A stretch of DNA of 25,512 bases from Streptomyces sp. NRRL F-4489 (lineage in GTDB: Bacteria; Actinomycetota; Actinomycetes; Streptomycetales; Streptomycetaceae): positions 1 to 25,512 of the forward strand of contig NZ_LLZI01000288.1 of NCBI RefSeq assembly GCF_001509485.1. The letters run 5' to 3'. Positions 1 through 8,184 of this stretch are shown here, one piece after another. The number at the start of each line of letters is the position of its first letter. The first letter of the stretch is position 1. The notes under the pieces were generated by a model. That model did not search any database. It was not told the DNA's origin and saw nothing but the letters and a program-made list of their open reading frames with translations. A program made the position numbers and the translations under genes.

Positions 1-18
1 CACCGGCCCCACCCCCGC

Positions 19-1461
19 CTACCCCTCCGGCTTCTCCGAGTCCACCCCCGGCCGCGCCTTCCGCCACATCCCCCGGGTGAAGTCCGGGATCTCCTGCGGT
101 GCGCCCTTCGCCTTGATCGAGCGGTCGCTCAGCGGAACCGGCGCGGACCAGGTCGCCGCGTCGTAGACGTCGAAGTCCGGTACCAGGCCCAGGCGCAGGC
201 ACTGGGTCAGCCGGAAGACCAGCATGTAGTCCATCCCGCCGTGGCCGCCGGGCGGGTTGGCGTGCTCCTTCCACAGCCAGTGGTCCCACTCGGCGTACTT
301 CCCGAAGTCGCCCCACTCGTCGTTGTTCTGGTCCGGCTCCAGGTAGATCCGCTCCGGGTAGTCCTCGAAGAGGCCCTTGGTGCCGCCGAGGCTGTTGATC
401 CGGCTGTACGGGTGCGGGGTCGAGACGTCGTGCTCCAGCCGGATCACCCGGCCCTTGGCGGTCTGCACCAGGCTGATCGTCCGGTCGCTCTCGATGTACG
501 ACTCCTTCCAGCTGGGGTCGCCGGCCGGCATGTGCTGCGCGCGGTACGCGGCCAGGCCCAGTGCCGGTGTGCCGAAGCTGGAGATCCGCACCACCCGGTC
601 GCCGCGGTTGACGTCCATGTAGTTGGCGACCGGCCCGAAGCCGTGGTTGGGGTAGAGGTCGCCGCGCAGCCGGGTGTGCCACAGCCGCCGCCACGGCCCC
701 TCGTAATACGCCGGGTCGAACATCAGGCCCCGCAGGTCGTGGATGTACGCCCCGGCGCCGTGCAGCAGTTCGCCGAAGAGGCCGGCGTGCGCCATCCGCA
801 GCACCCGCATCTCGTTTCTGCCGTAGCAGCAGTTCTCCAGCTGGAGGCAGTGTCTGCGGGTCCGCTCCGAGAGGTCGACCAGCTCCCACAGCTGCTCCAG
901 GCGCAGCGCCAGCGGGCATTCGGTGCCGACGTGCTTGCCGTTGAGCATGGCGGTCTTCGCCATCTCGTAGTGCCAGTCCCACGGCGTCGCCGCGTAGACG
1001 AAGTCGATGTCGGTGCGCTTGCAGAGGTTTTCGAAGTCGTGGTCGCCGTTGGTGTAGACGGCGGGCGCGGGCTGCCCGGCCTTGGTGACCTTCGCCGCCG
1101 CCTTCGCGGTCTTCTCCTTGACCGGGTCGCACAGCGCCACCACCCGTACCTGCGGCATCGCCAGGAACAGGTCGATCATGCTGCCGCCGCGGTTGCCGAG
1201 GCCGATGATGCCGACGCGGACGGTGGAGCGCGGCTCGAACGGCACCCCGATCATGGTTTTGCCCTTGCGCTCGGGGGCCGCGGCGCCGGCCGCCGCGGCG
1301 TCCCCGGCCGTTCCGGGGCCGGCCGCGGCGGCCCGGCCGGTGCCGAGCCCGGTGAGTCCCAGCCCGGCGCCCGCCGCGCCGGCGGTCCACAGGACCGAAC
1401 GGCGGCTCGGGCCCTCGCCGTTGCCGTCGGTCTCCTCGTGCTGCGGAAGTGCCTCGTGCAT
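19..1461 (-). CDS. Tat-exported Gfo/Idh/MocA family protein, GH109-like glycosidase
   Basis: A 480-residue protein. The start at 1461 is chosen because GGAGG lies 5 nt upstream of the ATG; the frame stays open for 28 more codons without a better site. A twin-arginine signal is visible (SRRSVLW, residues 19-25, then an Ala/Gly-rich hydrophobic stretch to about residue 48), so export in folded form with bound NAD is likely. A Rossmann segment [10 protein letters not shown] follows at about residue 85. Further on are [40 protein letters not shown] and GGHGGMDYM, a pattern I associate with GH109 NAD-dependent alpha-N-acetylgalactosaminidases rather than ordinary dehydrogenases. The substrate is inferred, not shown. 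It is divergent from the alpha-amylase gene, so both neighbours may be extracellular carbohydrate enzymes. Family assignment is strong, substrate moderate. Confidence 0.9.
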   Translation of the reverse strand: MHEALPQHEETDGNGEGPSRRSVLWTAGAAGAGLGLTGLGTGRAAAAGPGTAGDAAAAGAAAPERKGKTMIGVPFEPRSTVRVGIIGLGNRGGSMIDLFLAMPQVRVVALCDPVKEKTAKAAAKVTKAGQPAPAVYTNGDHDFENLCKRTDIDFVYAATPWDWHYEMAKTAMLNGKHVGTECPLALRLEQLWELVDLSERTRRHCLQLENCCYGRNEMRVLRMAHAGLFGELLHGAGAYIHDLRGLMFDPAYYEGPWRRLWHTRLRGDLYPNHGFGPVANYMDVNRGDRVVRISSFGTPALGLAAYRAQHMPAGDPSWKESYIESDRTISLVQTAKGRVIRLEHDVSTPHPYSRINSLGGTKGLFEDYPERIYLEPDQNNDEWGDFGKYAEWDHWLWKEHANPPGGHGGMDYMLVFRLTQCLRLGLVPDFDVYDAATWSAPVPLSDRSIKAKGAPQEIPDFTRGMWRKARPGVDSEKPEG

Positions 1462-1812
1462 CGGTCCTCCAAGGGGAGCGGATCGTACGCGGGACAGTCG
1501 TGAACCTCGGTGAGGACCCTGACGGTTGGGAGGCCCGGGGCACAAGAGGGCGCCTGGGGCGCGTTGTCACGGACGCTTGGACTCCCGGTGCGCGTACGTG
1601 GACTCTTCGTACACCGCCGGACGTGCCGGGCGGCGGTGCCGCGCGCGGACCCGCCAGCGGCTTTCGCAAGAACCTGAAAACCCTTGCGGAAAGCCTTGAC
1701 GTGTTCACGTACGAAACGGCAGGCTCCGGAGCGGACACCCCCCATGGCGGCCTGGCGCGTGGCTGCTCCCGTGGGCGCGGTCCCCGTGCCCCATGACGAA
1801 GGAGCCGCAACA
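1462..1812. other. Divergent intergenic region between GH109-like gene and amylase
   Basis: 351 bp without a convincing gene. It must contain the promoters of both flanking genes. The only structure that stands out is the GCAAG...CTTGC inverted repeat at 1661-1693, followed directly by TTGACG. Short ORFs crossing the region lack ribosome-binding sites and overlap the promoter elements, so I do not call them. Confidence 0.6.
1661..1725 (+). promoter_or_regulatory. Candidate amylase promoter and repressor operator
   Basis: CTTTCGCAAG (1661-1670) and CTTGCGGAAAG (1683-1693) form an imperfect inverted repeat. TTGACG (1696-1701) follows as a possible -35, and CAGGCT (1720-1725) is a weak -10 at 18-nt spacing. 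CTTGC/GCAAG-type repeats next to amylase promoters are the kind of site used by LacI-family maltose repressors (MalR/Reg1) in Streptomyces. The assignment to such a regulator is inference. Confidence 0.4.
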
Positions 1813-3210
1813 ATGCAGCGACGAAGGAGCCGTTCGGCGCGCCGCCGCCCCCGTGTGCCGGGCAGGAAGCTCGCCGGAATCCTGGCCGCGGCCGGCCTCG
1901 CCGTGTGCGCCCCCTGGCCCGCGCACGCCGCCCCGCCCGGCGAACGGACCGTCACCGCCACCCTCTTCGAGTGGCGCTACGCCGATGTCGCCCGGGCCTG
2001 CACCGACCAGCTCGGCCCGGCCGGCTACGGCTACGTGGAGGTCTCGCCCGCCTCCGAGCACATCCAGGGCGACCAGTGGTGGACCTCGTACCAGCCGGTC
2101 AGCTACAAGATCGCCGGGCGGCTGGGCGACCGGGACGCGTTCGCCGCGATGGCCCGCGCCTGCCACGCGGCCGGTGTCAAGGTCATCGCCGACGCCGTCG
2201 TCAACCACATGTCCGCAGGGTCCGGTACGGGCACCGGCGGCACCCGGTACACCAAGTACACCTACCCCGGCACGTACCAGGACTGGGACTTCCACGGCTG
2301 CCGCCGGACCATCGCCGACTACACCAACCGCGACGAGGTGCAGAACTGCGAGCTGGTCGGCCTCGCGGACCTCGACACCGGCAGCGACTACGTCCGCACC
2401 ACGCTCGCCCGCTACCTCGACGACCTGCGGTCGCTGGGCGCGGACGGCTTCCGGATCGACGCGGCCAAGCACATCGCCGCGGCCGATCTCGCCGCGATCA
2501 AGGGCAAGATGAAGGACCCCGGCTACTGGGTGCAGGAAGTCATCCACGGCGCCGGCGAGGCGGTGCAGCCGGAGGAGTACACCGGCATCGGCGACGTGGA
2601 CGAGTTCCGGTACGGCACGCAGCTCAAGAGCGCGTTCACCGGCGGCGGCCTGGCCCAGCTGAAGTCCGTCGCGGACGGCAAGCTTCCGGGCGGCCAGGCC
2701 CGGACGTTCGTCGACAACTGGGACACCGAGCGCAACGGTTCGACGCTCAGCTACAAGGACGGCGCGGCCTACACCCTCGCCAACGTCTTCATGCTCGCCT
2801 CGCCGTACGGGTCGCCGAACGTGTACTCCGGCTACGCGTGGACCGACAAGGACGCCGGGCCGCCGCCGTCCGGGGGCTCCGGCTGGACCGGGGAGCACGC
2901 GAAGCGGGAGATCACCGGGATGGTGGGGTTCCGCAACGCGGTGGGTTCGGCGGAGCTGAACCACTGGTGGGACGACGGGGGGTCGGTGATCGCGTTCGGG
3001 CGCGGGTCCGCCGGGTTCGTGGCGATCAACGCGGGGGGTGCGCCGGTGAGCCGGACGTTCGCCACGCCGCTGCCCCCGGGGACGTACTGCGATGTGATCG
3101 CGGGCCGGCCGGGGGCGTGCGGGGGGCACGAGGTGGTGGTCGGCGCGGACGGTACGGCGCGGATCACGGTGCCGGCCCGTAGCGCGGTCGCGCTGCATAT
3201 CGCTCGCTGA
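1813..3210 (+). CDS. Secreted GH13 alpha-amylase
   Basis: A 465-residue endo-acting alpha-1,4-glucanase precursor. The ATG at 1813 has GAAGGAG about 8 nt upstream. A Sec signal peptide (basic residues 2-19, hydrophobic core, cleavage near AHA-APP at residue 39) directs secretion. The mature part begins [15 protein letters not shown], typical of actinobacterial and animal-type amylases. Conserved regions seen are [16 protein letters not shown] (nucleophile Asp216), VQEVIHG (acid/base Glu242) and FVDNWDTE (Asp304). The position usually occupied by His in region IV is Trp303 here. The C-terminal beta domain ends at [15 protein letters not shown]; there is no room for a starch-binding module, so this is a minimal amylase. 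It is convergent with the MarR gene and separated from it by a hairpin. Family call is very secure. Confidence 0.96.
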   Translation: MQRRRSRSARRRPRVPGRKLAGILAAAGLAVCAPWPAHAAPPGERTVTATLFEWRYADVARACTDQLGPAGYGYVEVSPASEHIQGDQWWTSYQPVSYKIAGRLGDRDAFAAMARACHAAGVKVIADAVVNHMSAGSGTGTGGTRYTKYTYPGTYQDWDFHGCRRTIADYTNRDEVQNCELVGLADLDTGSDYVRTTLARYLDDLRSLGADGFRIDAAKHIAAADLAAIKGKMKDPGYWVQEVIHGAGEAVQPEEYTGIGDVDEFRYGTQLKSAFTGGGLAQLKSVADGKLPGGQARTFVDNWDTERNGSTLSYKDGAAYTLANVFMLASPYGSPNVYSGYAWTDKDAGPPPSGGSGWTGEHAKREITGMVGFRNAVGSAELNHWWDDGGSVIAFGRGSAGFVAINAGGAPVSRTFATPLPPGTYCDVIAGRPGACGGHEVVVGADGTARITVPARSAVALHIAR

Positions 3211-3230
3211 CGCTCGCTCGTCCTCAAACG

Positions 3231-3304
3231 CCGGACGGGCTGGGATTGCCGAGGCGCGCCCGCTCTCATGGACCGGACGGGCTGGGAATTGCCGGCCCGT
3301 CCGG
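3231..3304. terminator. Bidirectional hairpin with repeated CCGGACGGGCTGGGA element
   Basis: CCGGACGGGC (3273-3282) pairs perfectly with GCCCGTCCGG (3295-3304), extendable by about 3 bp into the 12-nt loop. It sits between the convergent amylase and MarR genes. The left arm belongs to a direct repeat, CCGGACGGGCTGGGA followed by TTGCCG, also present at 3231-3251 just after CTCAAACG. This CTCAAACGCCGGACGGGCTG-type block recurs at gene ends in Streptomyces in my experience. Confidence 0.7.
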
Positions 3305-3322
3305 CGCACCTGGCCCCTCCGG

Positions 3323-3820
3323 TCAATGCGCCCCCGTTCCCCCCGCCCCGTCCACCAGCGTGGACAGCAAGCCGCCCAGCTGGGCGCGCTGGGCGGGGGT
3401 GAGGGGGGACAGGATCTCCTCGGCGGCGGCTCGGCGGGCGCCGCGGAGGGCGCGGAGGGCCGAGCGGCCGGTGTCGGTGAGTTCGATGCGGACCACGCGG
3501 CGGTTGGCCGGGTCGGGTACCCGGCGCACCGTGCCGTTCGCCTCCAGGGCGTCCACCAGCGTCGTCACCGCGCGGGGCACCACCTCCAGCCGCTCGGCGA
3601 GGTCGGCCATCCGGGGCGCGGTGCCGCGGCAGTGGCCGACGATCCGCAGCAGCCGGGACTGGGCGGGGGTGACGGCGAGGTCGAGGCGGTCCATATGGCG
3701 CTTCTGGGCGCGCTGCATGCGGCGGGTCAGCCGTACCAGCTGCTCGGCGACGTTGGCGTCCGCGGCGCCGGCCGGCGGCTCGGGGGAGGGCATGGCCCCA
3801 CGATACAGGACAAGATTCAT
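3323..3820 (-). CDS. MarR family transcriptional regulator
   Basis: A 165-residue winged-helix regulator. The helical N-terminus (NVAEQLVRLTRRMQRAQKRHMDRLDL) leads into the helix-turn-helix TPAQSRLLRIVG...MADLAERLEVVPRAVTTLVDALEANG. The wing is VRRVPDPANRRVVRIELT, and a long C-terminal dimer helix follows. It is divergent from the ABC exporter at 3961, the usual arrangement for a MarR protein repressing an efflux gene, so regulation of that exporter and of itself is likely. The start is uncertain. ATG 3820 has no Shine-Dalgarno sequence but lies just after a TAGACT -10-like hexamer, fitting a leaderless mRNA. ATG 3793 gives 156 residues with only a GTGGGG immediately before it. Confidence 0.9.
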   Translation of the reverse strand: MNLVLYRGAMPSPEPPAGAADANVAEQLVRLTRRMQRAQKRHMDRLDLAVTPAQSRLLRIVGHCRGTAPRMADLAERLEVVPRAVTTLVDALEANGTVRRVPDPANRRVVRIELTDTGRSALRALRGARRAAAEEILSPLTPAQRAQLGGLLSTLVDGAGGTGAH

Positions 3821-3849
3821 TGTGAGTCTAGGTAACTATGAGCTAGGCT
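3819..3849. promoter_or_regulatory. Candidate MarR operator and divergent promoters
   Basis: The marR-exporter gap contains AGTCTAGGTAACT (3825-3837), with AGT/ACT ends around a CTAG core. On the minus strand TAGACT (3825-3830) can be a -10 for marR. On the plus strand TTGTGA (3819-3824) and TAGGCT (3844-3849) are a possible exporter promoter with a 19-nt spacer. A regulator bound here would block both. This is inferred from position and sequence only. Confidence 0.4.
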
Positions 3850-3960
3850 CGGAAAAGTTTTCCCGGCAGAGTTGCCGGCCGCCGGGCCGGGGGCGCGCGG
3901 GCCGCACCGCACGCCCCCCGCCCCGGCCCGCGCCCCGTACCGCCCTCCCCGAAGGAGCCC

Positions 3961-5853
3961 ATGCGTCCCGACGAACCGAACTGGACCCCGCCGCCCAAGG
4001 ACCCCGACGCCCCCGTCCAGCTGCGGCGGATCCTCGCGCTGTTCCGCCCGTACCGCGGCCGGCTGGCCCTGGTCGGCCTGCTCGTCGCCGCCTCCTCGCT
4101 GGTCTCGGTGGCCTCCCCGTTCCTGCTCCGCGAGATCCTCGACGTCGCCATCCCCGGCCGCCGGACCGGACTGCTGTCGCTGCTCGCGCTGGGCATGATC
4201 GCCACCGCCGTCACGACCAGCGTCTTCGGCGTGCTGCAGACCCTGATCTCCACCACCGTCGGACAGCGCGTGATGCACGATCTGCGCACCGCCGTCTACG
4301 CCAAGCTCCAGCGGATGCCGCTGGCGTTCTTCACCCGCACCCGCACCGGCGAGGTCCAGTCCCGGATCGCCAACGACATCGGCGGTATGCAGGCGACCGT
4401 CACCTCCACCGCCACCTCCCTGGTCTCCAACCTCACCTCGGTCGTCGCCACCGTCGTCGCCATGATCGCCCTCGACTGGCGGCTGACCGCGGTCTCGCTG
4501 CTGCTGCTCCCGCTCTTCGTCTGGATCAGCCGCCGGGTCGGCAACGAACGCAAGAAGATCACCACCAAGCGGCAGAAGCAGATGGCCGCGATGTCCGCGA
4601 TGGTCACCGAATCCCTCTCGGTCAGCGGCGTCCTGCTCGGCCGCACCATGGGCCGCGCCGACTCGCTGACCAAGCGGTTCGCCGCGGAGTCCGAGCAGCT
4701 GGTCGGCCTGGAGGTGCGCGCCAACATGGCCGGCCGCTGGCGGATGGCCACCATCGGCATCGTCATGGCCGCCATGCCCGCGCTGATCTACTGGGCGGCC
4801 GGCCTGGTGCTCCGGCTCGGCGGCCCGGCGTTCTCGCTGGGCACCCTGGTCGCGTTCGTCACCCTCCAGCAGGGCCTGCTCCGCCCGACCGTCTCGCTGC
4901 TGACCACCGGCGTGCAGATGCAGACGTCGCTGGCGCTCTTCCAGCGCATCTTCGAATACCTGGATTTGCCGGTGGGCCTCACCGAACCCGCCGCCCCCGT
5001 CCGGCTGCCCGCTCCGCGCGGCGAGATCCGCTTCGAGAACGTCTCGTTCCGCTACGACCCGGACGCCGCGCCCACCCTCGACGGCATCGACCTGACCGTC
5101 CCGGCCGGCAGCAGCCTCGCCGTCGTCGGCGCGACCGGCAGCGGCAAGACCACCCTGAGCTACCTCGTCCCGCGCCTGTACGACGTGACCGGCGGCCGGG
5201 TCACCCTCGATGGCACCGACGTCCGCGACCTGGACTTCGACACCCTCGCCCGCGCGGTCGGCGTGGTCTCCCAGGAGACCTACCTCTTCCACGCCTCGGT
5301 CGCCGAGAACCTCCGCTTCGCCAAGCCCGACGCCACCGGCGAGGAGATCGAACGGGCCGCCCGGATCGCCCAGATACACGACCACATCGCGGCCCTCCCG
5401 GACGGCTACGACACCCTCGTCGGCGAACGCGGCTACCGCTTCTCCGGCGGGGAGAAGCAGCGCCTGGCGATCGCCCGGACGATTCTGCGCGACCCGCCGG
5501 TGCTGGTCCTCGACGAGGCCACCAGCGCCCTGGACACCCGTACCGAACACGCCGTCCAGCGGGCCATCGACGCGCTCTCCGCGGGCCGCACCACGATCAC
5601 CATCGCGCACCGCCTCTCCACCGTCCGCGACGCCGACCAGATCGTCGTCCTCGACGGCGGCCGGATCGCCGAACGCGGCACCCACCGCGAACTCCTCGCC
5701 GCCGGCGGCCGCTACGCCGCCCTGGTCCGCCGCGACGCCCGGCGCACCCCGGACGGGCTGGGCGATCTGGACGCCCCGGAGGGACCGGGCGCCCCGGACG
5801 CCGAGGACGACGATGCCGTGGGCGACGGCCGCCCGCCCGGCGTCCTGGTATGA
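3961..5853 (+). CDS. ABC exporter, fused membrane and ATPase domains (multidrug/lipid type)
   Basis: A 630-residue half-transporter expected to work as a dimer in the cytoplasmic membrane. ATG 3961 is preceded by GAAGGAG. Residues about 20-330 form a six-helix type I exporter domain starting ILALFRPYRGRLALVGLLVA, with the typical MPLAFFTRTRTGEVQSRIANDI coupling region. The nucleotide-binding domain has Walker A GATGSGKT (390-397), Q-loop VSQETYLF, signature FSGGE (494-498, instead of LSGGQ), Walker B VLVLDE (514-519) and the H-loop ITIAHRLST. The C-terminal tail is acidic and Pro-rich. Substrate is unknown. The divergent MarR gene suggests induction by a toxic compound or metabolite. The gene ends at a strong hairpin before the convergent SDR gene. 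Confidence 0.95.
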   Translation: MRPDEPNWTPPPKDPDAPVQLRRILALFRPYRGRLALVGLLVAASSLVSVASPFLLREILDVAIPGRRTGLLSLLALGMIATAVTTSVFGVLQTLISTTVGQRVMHDLRTAVYAKLQRMPLAFFTRTRTGEVQSRIANDIGGMQATVTSTATSLVSNLTSVVATVVAMIALDWRLTAVSLLLLPLFVWISRRVGNERKKITTKRQKQMAAMSAMVTESLSVSGVLLGRTMGRADSLTKRFAAESEQLVGLEVRANMAGRWRMATIGIVMAAMPALIYWAAGLVLRLGGPAFSLGTLVAFVTLQQGLLRPTVSLLTTGVQMQTSLALFQRIFEYLDLPVGLTEPAAPVRLPAPRGEIRFENVSFRYDPDAAPTLDGIDLTVPAGSSLAVVGATGSGKTTLSYLVPRLYDVTGGRVTLDGTDVRDLDFDTLARAVGVVSQETYLFHASVAENLRFAKPDATGEEIERAARIAQIHDHIAALPDGYDTLVGERGYRFSGGEKQRLAIARTILRDPPVLVLDEATSALDTRTEHAVQRAIDALSAGRTTITIAHRLSTVRDADQIVVLDGGRIAERGTHRELLAAGGRYAALVRRDARRTPDGLGDLDAPEGPGAPDAEDDDAVGDGRPPGVLV

Positions 5854-5859
5854 GCCGGC

Positions 5860-5888
5860 GGGGCCCTGGCGAATCTCCCCAGGACCCC
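5860..5888. terminator. Hairpin terminator between convergent ABC exporter and SDR genes
   Basis: GGGGCCCTGG (5860-5869) pairs with CCAGGACCCC (5879-5888) with a single C-A mismatch and a 9-nt loop. It begins 7 nt after the exporter stop codon. There is no T-tract, as is common for terminators in high-GC actinobacteria. Confidence 0.65.
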
Positions 5889-5973
5889 GCACCGGCCACC
5901 GGCCGAACCCGAGCGGCCCCAACGGCCCCATCGGGACCGCCGCCTCGCGCCCGCCGCTCGGAGATCGGCCGCC

Positions 5974-6759
5974 TCAGATCTGCCGCAGCGCTCCGCCGTC
6001 CACCGCCCACTCGGCCCCGGTGACCTGCCCGGACAGCGGCGACAGCAGATAGGCCACGATCCGGGCGACGTCCTCCGGCGCGCCGATCCGGCCGCTGGGC
6101 AGCTTGCGCTCCTCCTTGACGAACCGCTCCACGGCCTCCTCCGTGCCCACCCCGTACTGCTCCGCCAGCTGCTCCGCGAAGCCGCCCGGCGCGTCCCACA
6201 GCGCGGTCCGGGTCGGCCCGGGGGAGACGACGTTGGACCGCACCCCGCGCGGACCGAACTCCGCGGCCAGGGTCTTGCTGACCGACAGCATCGCCGTCTT
6301 GGACGCCGCGTAGTCCACCAGCGGCACGTCCGGGAACCGCGCCGCCTCACTGGCGATGTGGACAAGCGAGCCCGCCCCGCGCTCCAGCAGCGCCGGCAGC
6401 GCCGCCCGGGTCATCCGCACCAGGGAGTGGAAGTTGAGGTCGAAGGTGGCCTTCCACTCCGCGTCCGACACGTCCAGGAAGCCGGTCCGCGAGGTCAGCG
6501 CGCCGACGTTGTTGACCAGCCCGTCCAGCCGCCCGTGCCGTTCCAGCGCGGCCGCCACCACCCGGTCCGGCGCGTCCGGGTCGGTCAGATCGGCGGCCAC
6601 CGCCCCGACCCGCGGCCCCAGTTCCTCCACCGCGTCCGCCTTCCGCGCCACCCCGACCACGGTGGCGCCCTCCTCGGCCAGCAGCCGGGCGGTGGCGGCG
6701 CCGATGCCCGCCGACGCGCCGGTGACGATGAAGACCTTGCCGTGCAGTTCCAGATCCAT
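5974..6759 (-). CDS. SDR family NAD(P)-dependent oxidoreductase
   Basis: A 261-residue classical short-chain dehydrogenase/reductase. ATG 6759 has AAGGAG upstream. Motifs in order are TGASAGIG (residues 13-20, dinucleotide binding), NNVG (83-86, a variant of NNAG), Ser137, Tyr150 and Lys154 in DYAASK (catalytic), PGPTRT, and a C-terminal GQVTGAEWAVDGG. The substrate cannot be read from sequence. The SGNH hydrolase gene lies 98 bp upstream on the same strand. Two perfect 15-bp direct repeats lie in that gap, so the SDR gene may have its own regulated promoter rather than simple read-through. Family call is certain, substrate unknown. Confidence 0.95.
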   Translation of the reverse strand: MDLELHGKVFIVTGASAGIGAATARLLAEEGATVVGVARKADAVEELGPRVGAVAADLTDPDAPDRVVAAALERHGRLDGLVNNVGALTSRTGFLDVSDAEWKATFDLNFHSLVRMTRAALPALLERGAGSLVHIASEAARFPDVPLVDYAASKTAMLSVSKTLAAEFGPRGVRSNVVSPGPTRTALWDAPGGFAEQLAEQYGVGTEEAVERFVKEERKLPSGRIGAPEDVARIVAYLLSPLSGQVTGAEWAVDGGALRQI

Positions 6760-6784
6760 GGGAACTCCTTGTCTGGTGGGTTCG

Positions 6785-6818
6785 TTGACGTCTCGTCGGT
6801 TCTTTGACGTCTCGTCGG
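6785..6818. repeat. Two perfect 15-bp direct repeats upstream of the SDR gene
   Basis: TTGACGTCTCGTCGG occurs at 6785-6799 and again at 6804-6818, a 19-bp period. Each copy contains the palindrome GACGTC. They lie 26-59 bp upstream of the SDR start and 40 bp after the SGNH hydrolase stop. They may be a paired operator or a slippage duplication; the sequence cannot decide. Confidence 0.8.
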
Positions 6819-6857
6819 CTCGTTGAAGGATGCGGGAGGGGGCGGAGCGCGGTGGGG

Positions 6858-8036
6858 TCAGAGCGCGGCCGGGTCGATCGCCCGGGCCATCACGCGGTAG
6901 CCCTCGTCGCCGGGGTGCTTGCGGTCGCCGCTGTCGTACGCGGGCGCCAGCGCGTCCGGGTCCTCCGGGTCGGCCATCGCGGCGGCGAAGTCGGCCACCG
7001 CGTCGAAGGCGCCCGAGGTCCGGATCCAGGCGTTGACCGCCCGGCGCTTCGCCTCCGCCGCCGGGGTGTGGTATTCCGACCCCTTGAACGGCAGGACCGT
7101 CCCGCCGATGATCCGCACCCCGGCCGCGTGCGCCCGGGCGATCAGCTCCTGGTAGCCCGCGATGAGGGCGTCCGCCGCGTTGTCCGGGTTGGGCTTGTAG
7201 GTGGGCAGGTCCACCTCGCTGAAGCCGATGTCGTTCAGCCCCACCAGCACCACCACCGACCGCACCCCCGGTACGTCCAGCACGTCCCGCTGGAAGCGCG
7301 CCCCGGCCCGCTCGCCGAACCACTCCGAGTCGTTCAGCAGCAGATTGCCGCCGATACCGGAGTTCAGGACCCGCAGTGGGCGGCCCTCGCTGGCCAGGAT
7401 CCCGGCCAGCGCGTCCGAGTAGCGCCCGTTGGCGTCCACGGTCGAGCCGAAGCCGTCGGTGATCGAGTCGCCGAAGAGCACCACCGCGTCCCGCTCCACC
7501 GGTCCGCCGTCCGCCAGTTCGACCGCGGCAAGGTAGTACCACGACACCGTGGTCTCCCCGAAGACCGCCGGGTCCACCTCGCCCAGCTGCTCGCCGGCCG
7601 CCCGGTACGCGGTGGCCCACGCCTGGGCGTGGAAGGTCGCCGGACCGGTCGGCCGGGCGAAGTACAGCGACACGGTCAGCGTGTCGAACGCGGCGGCGGT
7701 CAGCTCGGCGGCGTCGCTGTAGACCTCGCCGCCCGCCGGGATCCGCACCGACTCCGCCCCGCCGAAGGTCAGCCGCCGGAGCGAACCGGCGGCCACCGCC
7801 GCGCCCTCGCCGGCCCGGGCGATGCTCGCGCCGGACACCTCCAGCGGCGCGCTGCCGTAGCGGTTCGACAGCTTGATCCGCGCCAGGGTGCCAGAGCCGG
7901 CGACCCGTACGCGCTGCCGGACGGTCTGGCCGCCGAAGCCCTCCTCGGCCCAGTTCTTGTGGAAGCCCACGCTCGGCCGCTGCACGGAGGTGATCCAACC
8001 GGCCTGCCAGGAAACGGAGTTGGTGTTGCTGCTCAT
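6858..8036 (-). CDS. SGNH/GDSL hydrolase
   Basis: A 392-residue serine esterase or lipase of the SGNH fold. An N-terminal beta-rich part (residues about 10-150, including TVRQRVRVAG and IKLSNRYG) precedes the hydrolase domain. Block I is FGDSITDG with Ser191; the oxyanion motifs SGIGGN and VGLND follow; Asp371 and His374 are in DRKHPGDEGY. All catalytic elements are present, so it should be active on an ester or acyl/acetyl sugar. ATG 8036 is chosen with GAGAGGCAGG 8-13 nt upstream; ATG 8060 would add eight residues. No signal peptide is seen from either start, unlike many Streptomyces relatives, suggesting a cytoplasmic enzyme. Phased GGTACC elements lie upstream. Confidence 0.93.
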   Translation of the reverse strand: MSSNTNSVSWQAGWITSVQRPSVGFHKNWAEEGFGGQTVRQRVRVAGSGTLARIKLSNRYGSAPLEVSGASIARAGEGAAVAAGSLRRLTFGGAESVRIPAGGEVYSDAAELTAAAFDTLTVSLYFARPTGPATFHAQAWATAYRAAGEQLGEVDPAVFGETTVSWYYLAAVELADGGPVERDAVVLFGDSITDGFGSTVDANGRYSDALAGILASEGRPLRVLNSGIGGNLLLNDSEWFGERAGARFQRDVLDVPGVRSVVVLVGLNDIGFSEVDLPTYKPNPDNAADALIAGYQELIARAHAAGVRIIGGTVLPFKGSEYHTPAAEAKRRAVNAWIRTSGAFDAVADFAAAMADPEDPDALAPAYDSGDRKHPGDEGYRVMARAIDPAAL

Positions 8037-8103
8037 GGGGTGTGCCTGCCTCTCGGTCATCTGCTCGGTGGCGATGACCACGAGTCTGCCGAGCCGCGCG
8101 AGG

Positions 8104-8141
8104 GGTACCCAGACACCTGTGAGTGGTACCAACCGGGTGCC
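8104..8141. promoter_or_regulatory. Phased GGTACC elements upstream of SGNH hydrolase
   Basis: GGTACC occurs at 8104-8109 and 8125-8130 (21 bp apart), with a variant GGTGCC at 8136-8141 (11 bp further). The spacing places all three on the same helix face, as for multimeric repressor binding. The elements lie 68-105 bp upstream of the SGNH hydrolase start, in the gap after lutC. The cognate regulator is not in this window as far as I can tell. Confidence 0.45.
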
Positions 8142-8184
8142 TACCAACGCCAGGGTCACCCTCCGCGGCCCACCCCGCATCGGC

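Noticed and set aside
3246..6023. Very long plus-strand open frame (over 900 codons) across marR and the ABC exporter
   Set aside because: It is an alternative frame of the exporter gene, Arg/Pro/Ala/His-rich with no domain motifs; high-GC DNA produces such shadows.
5974..7998. Apparent continuous open frame joining SDR and SGNH regions on the minus strand
   Set aside because: Only the first 261 codons from 6759 show SDR motifs and an RBS; the rest is an out-of-frame shadow of the SGNH hydrolase, not a fusion.
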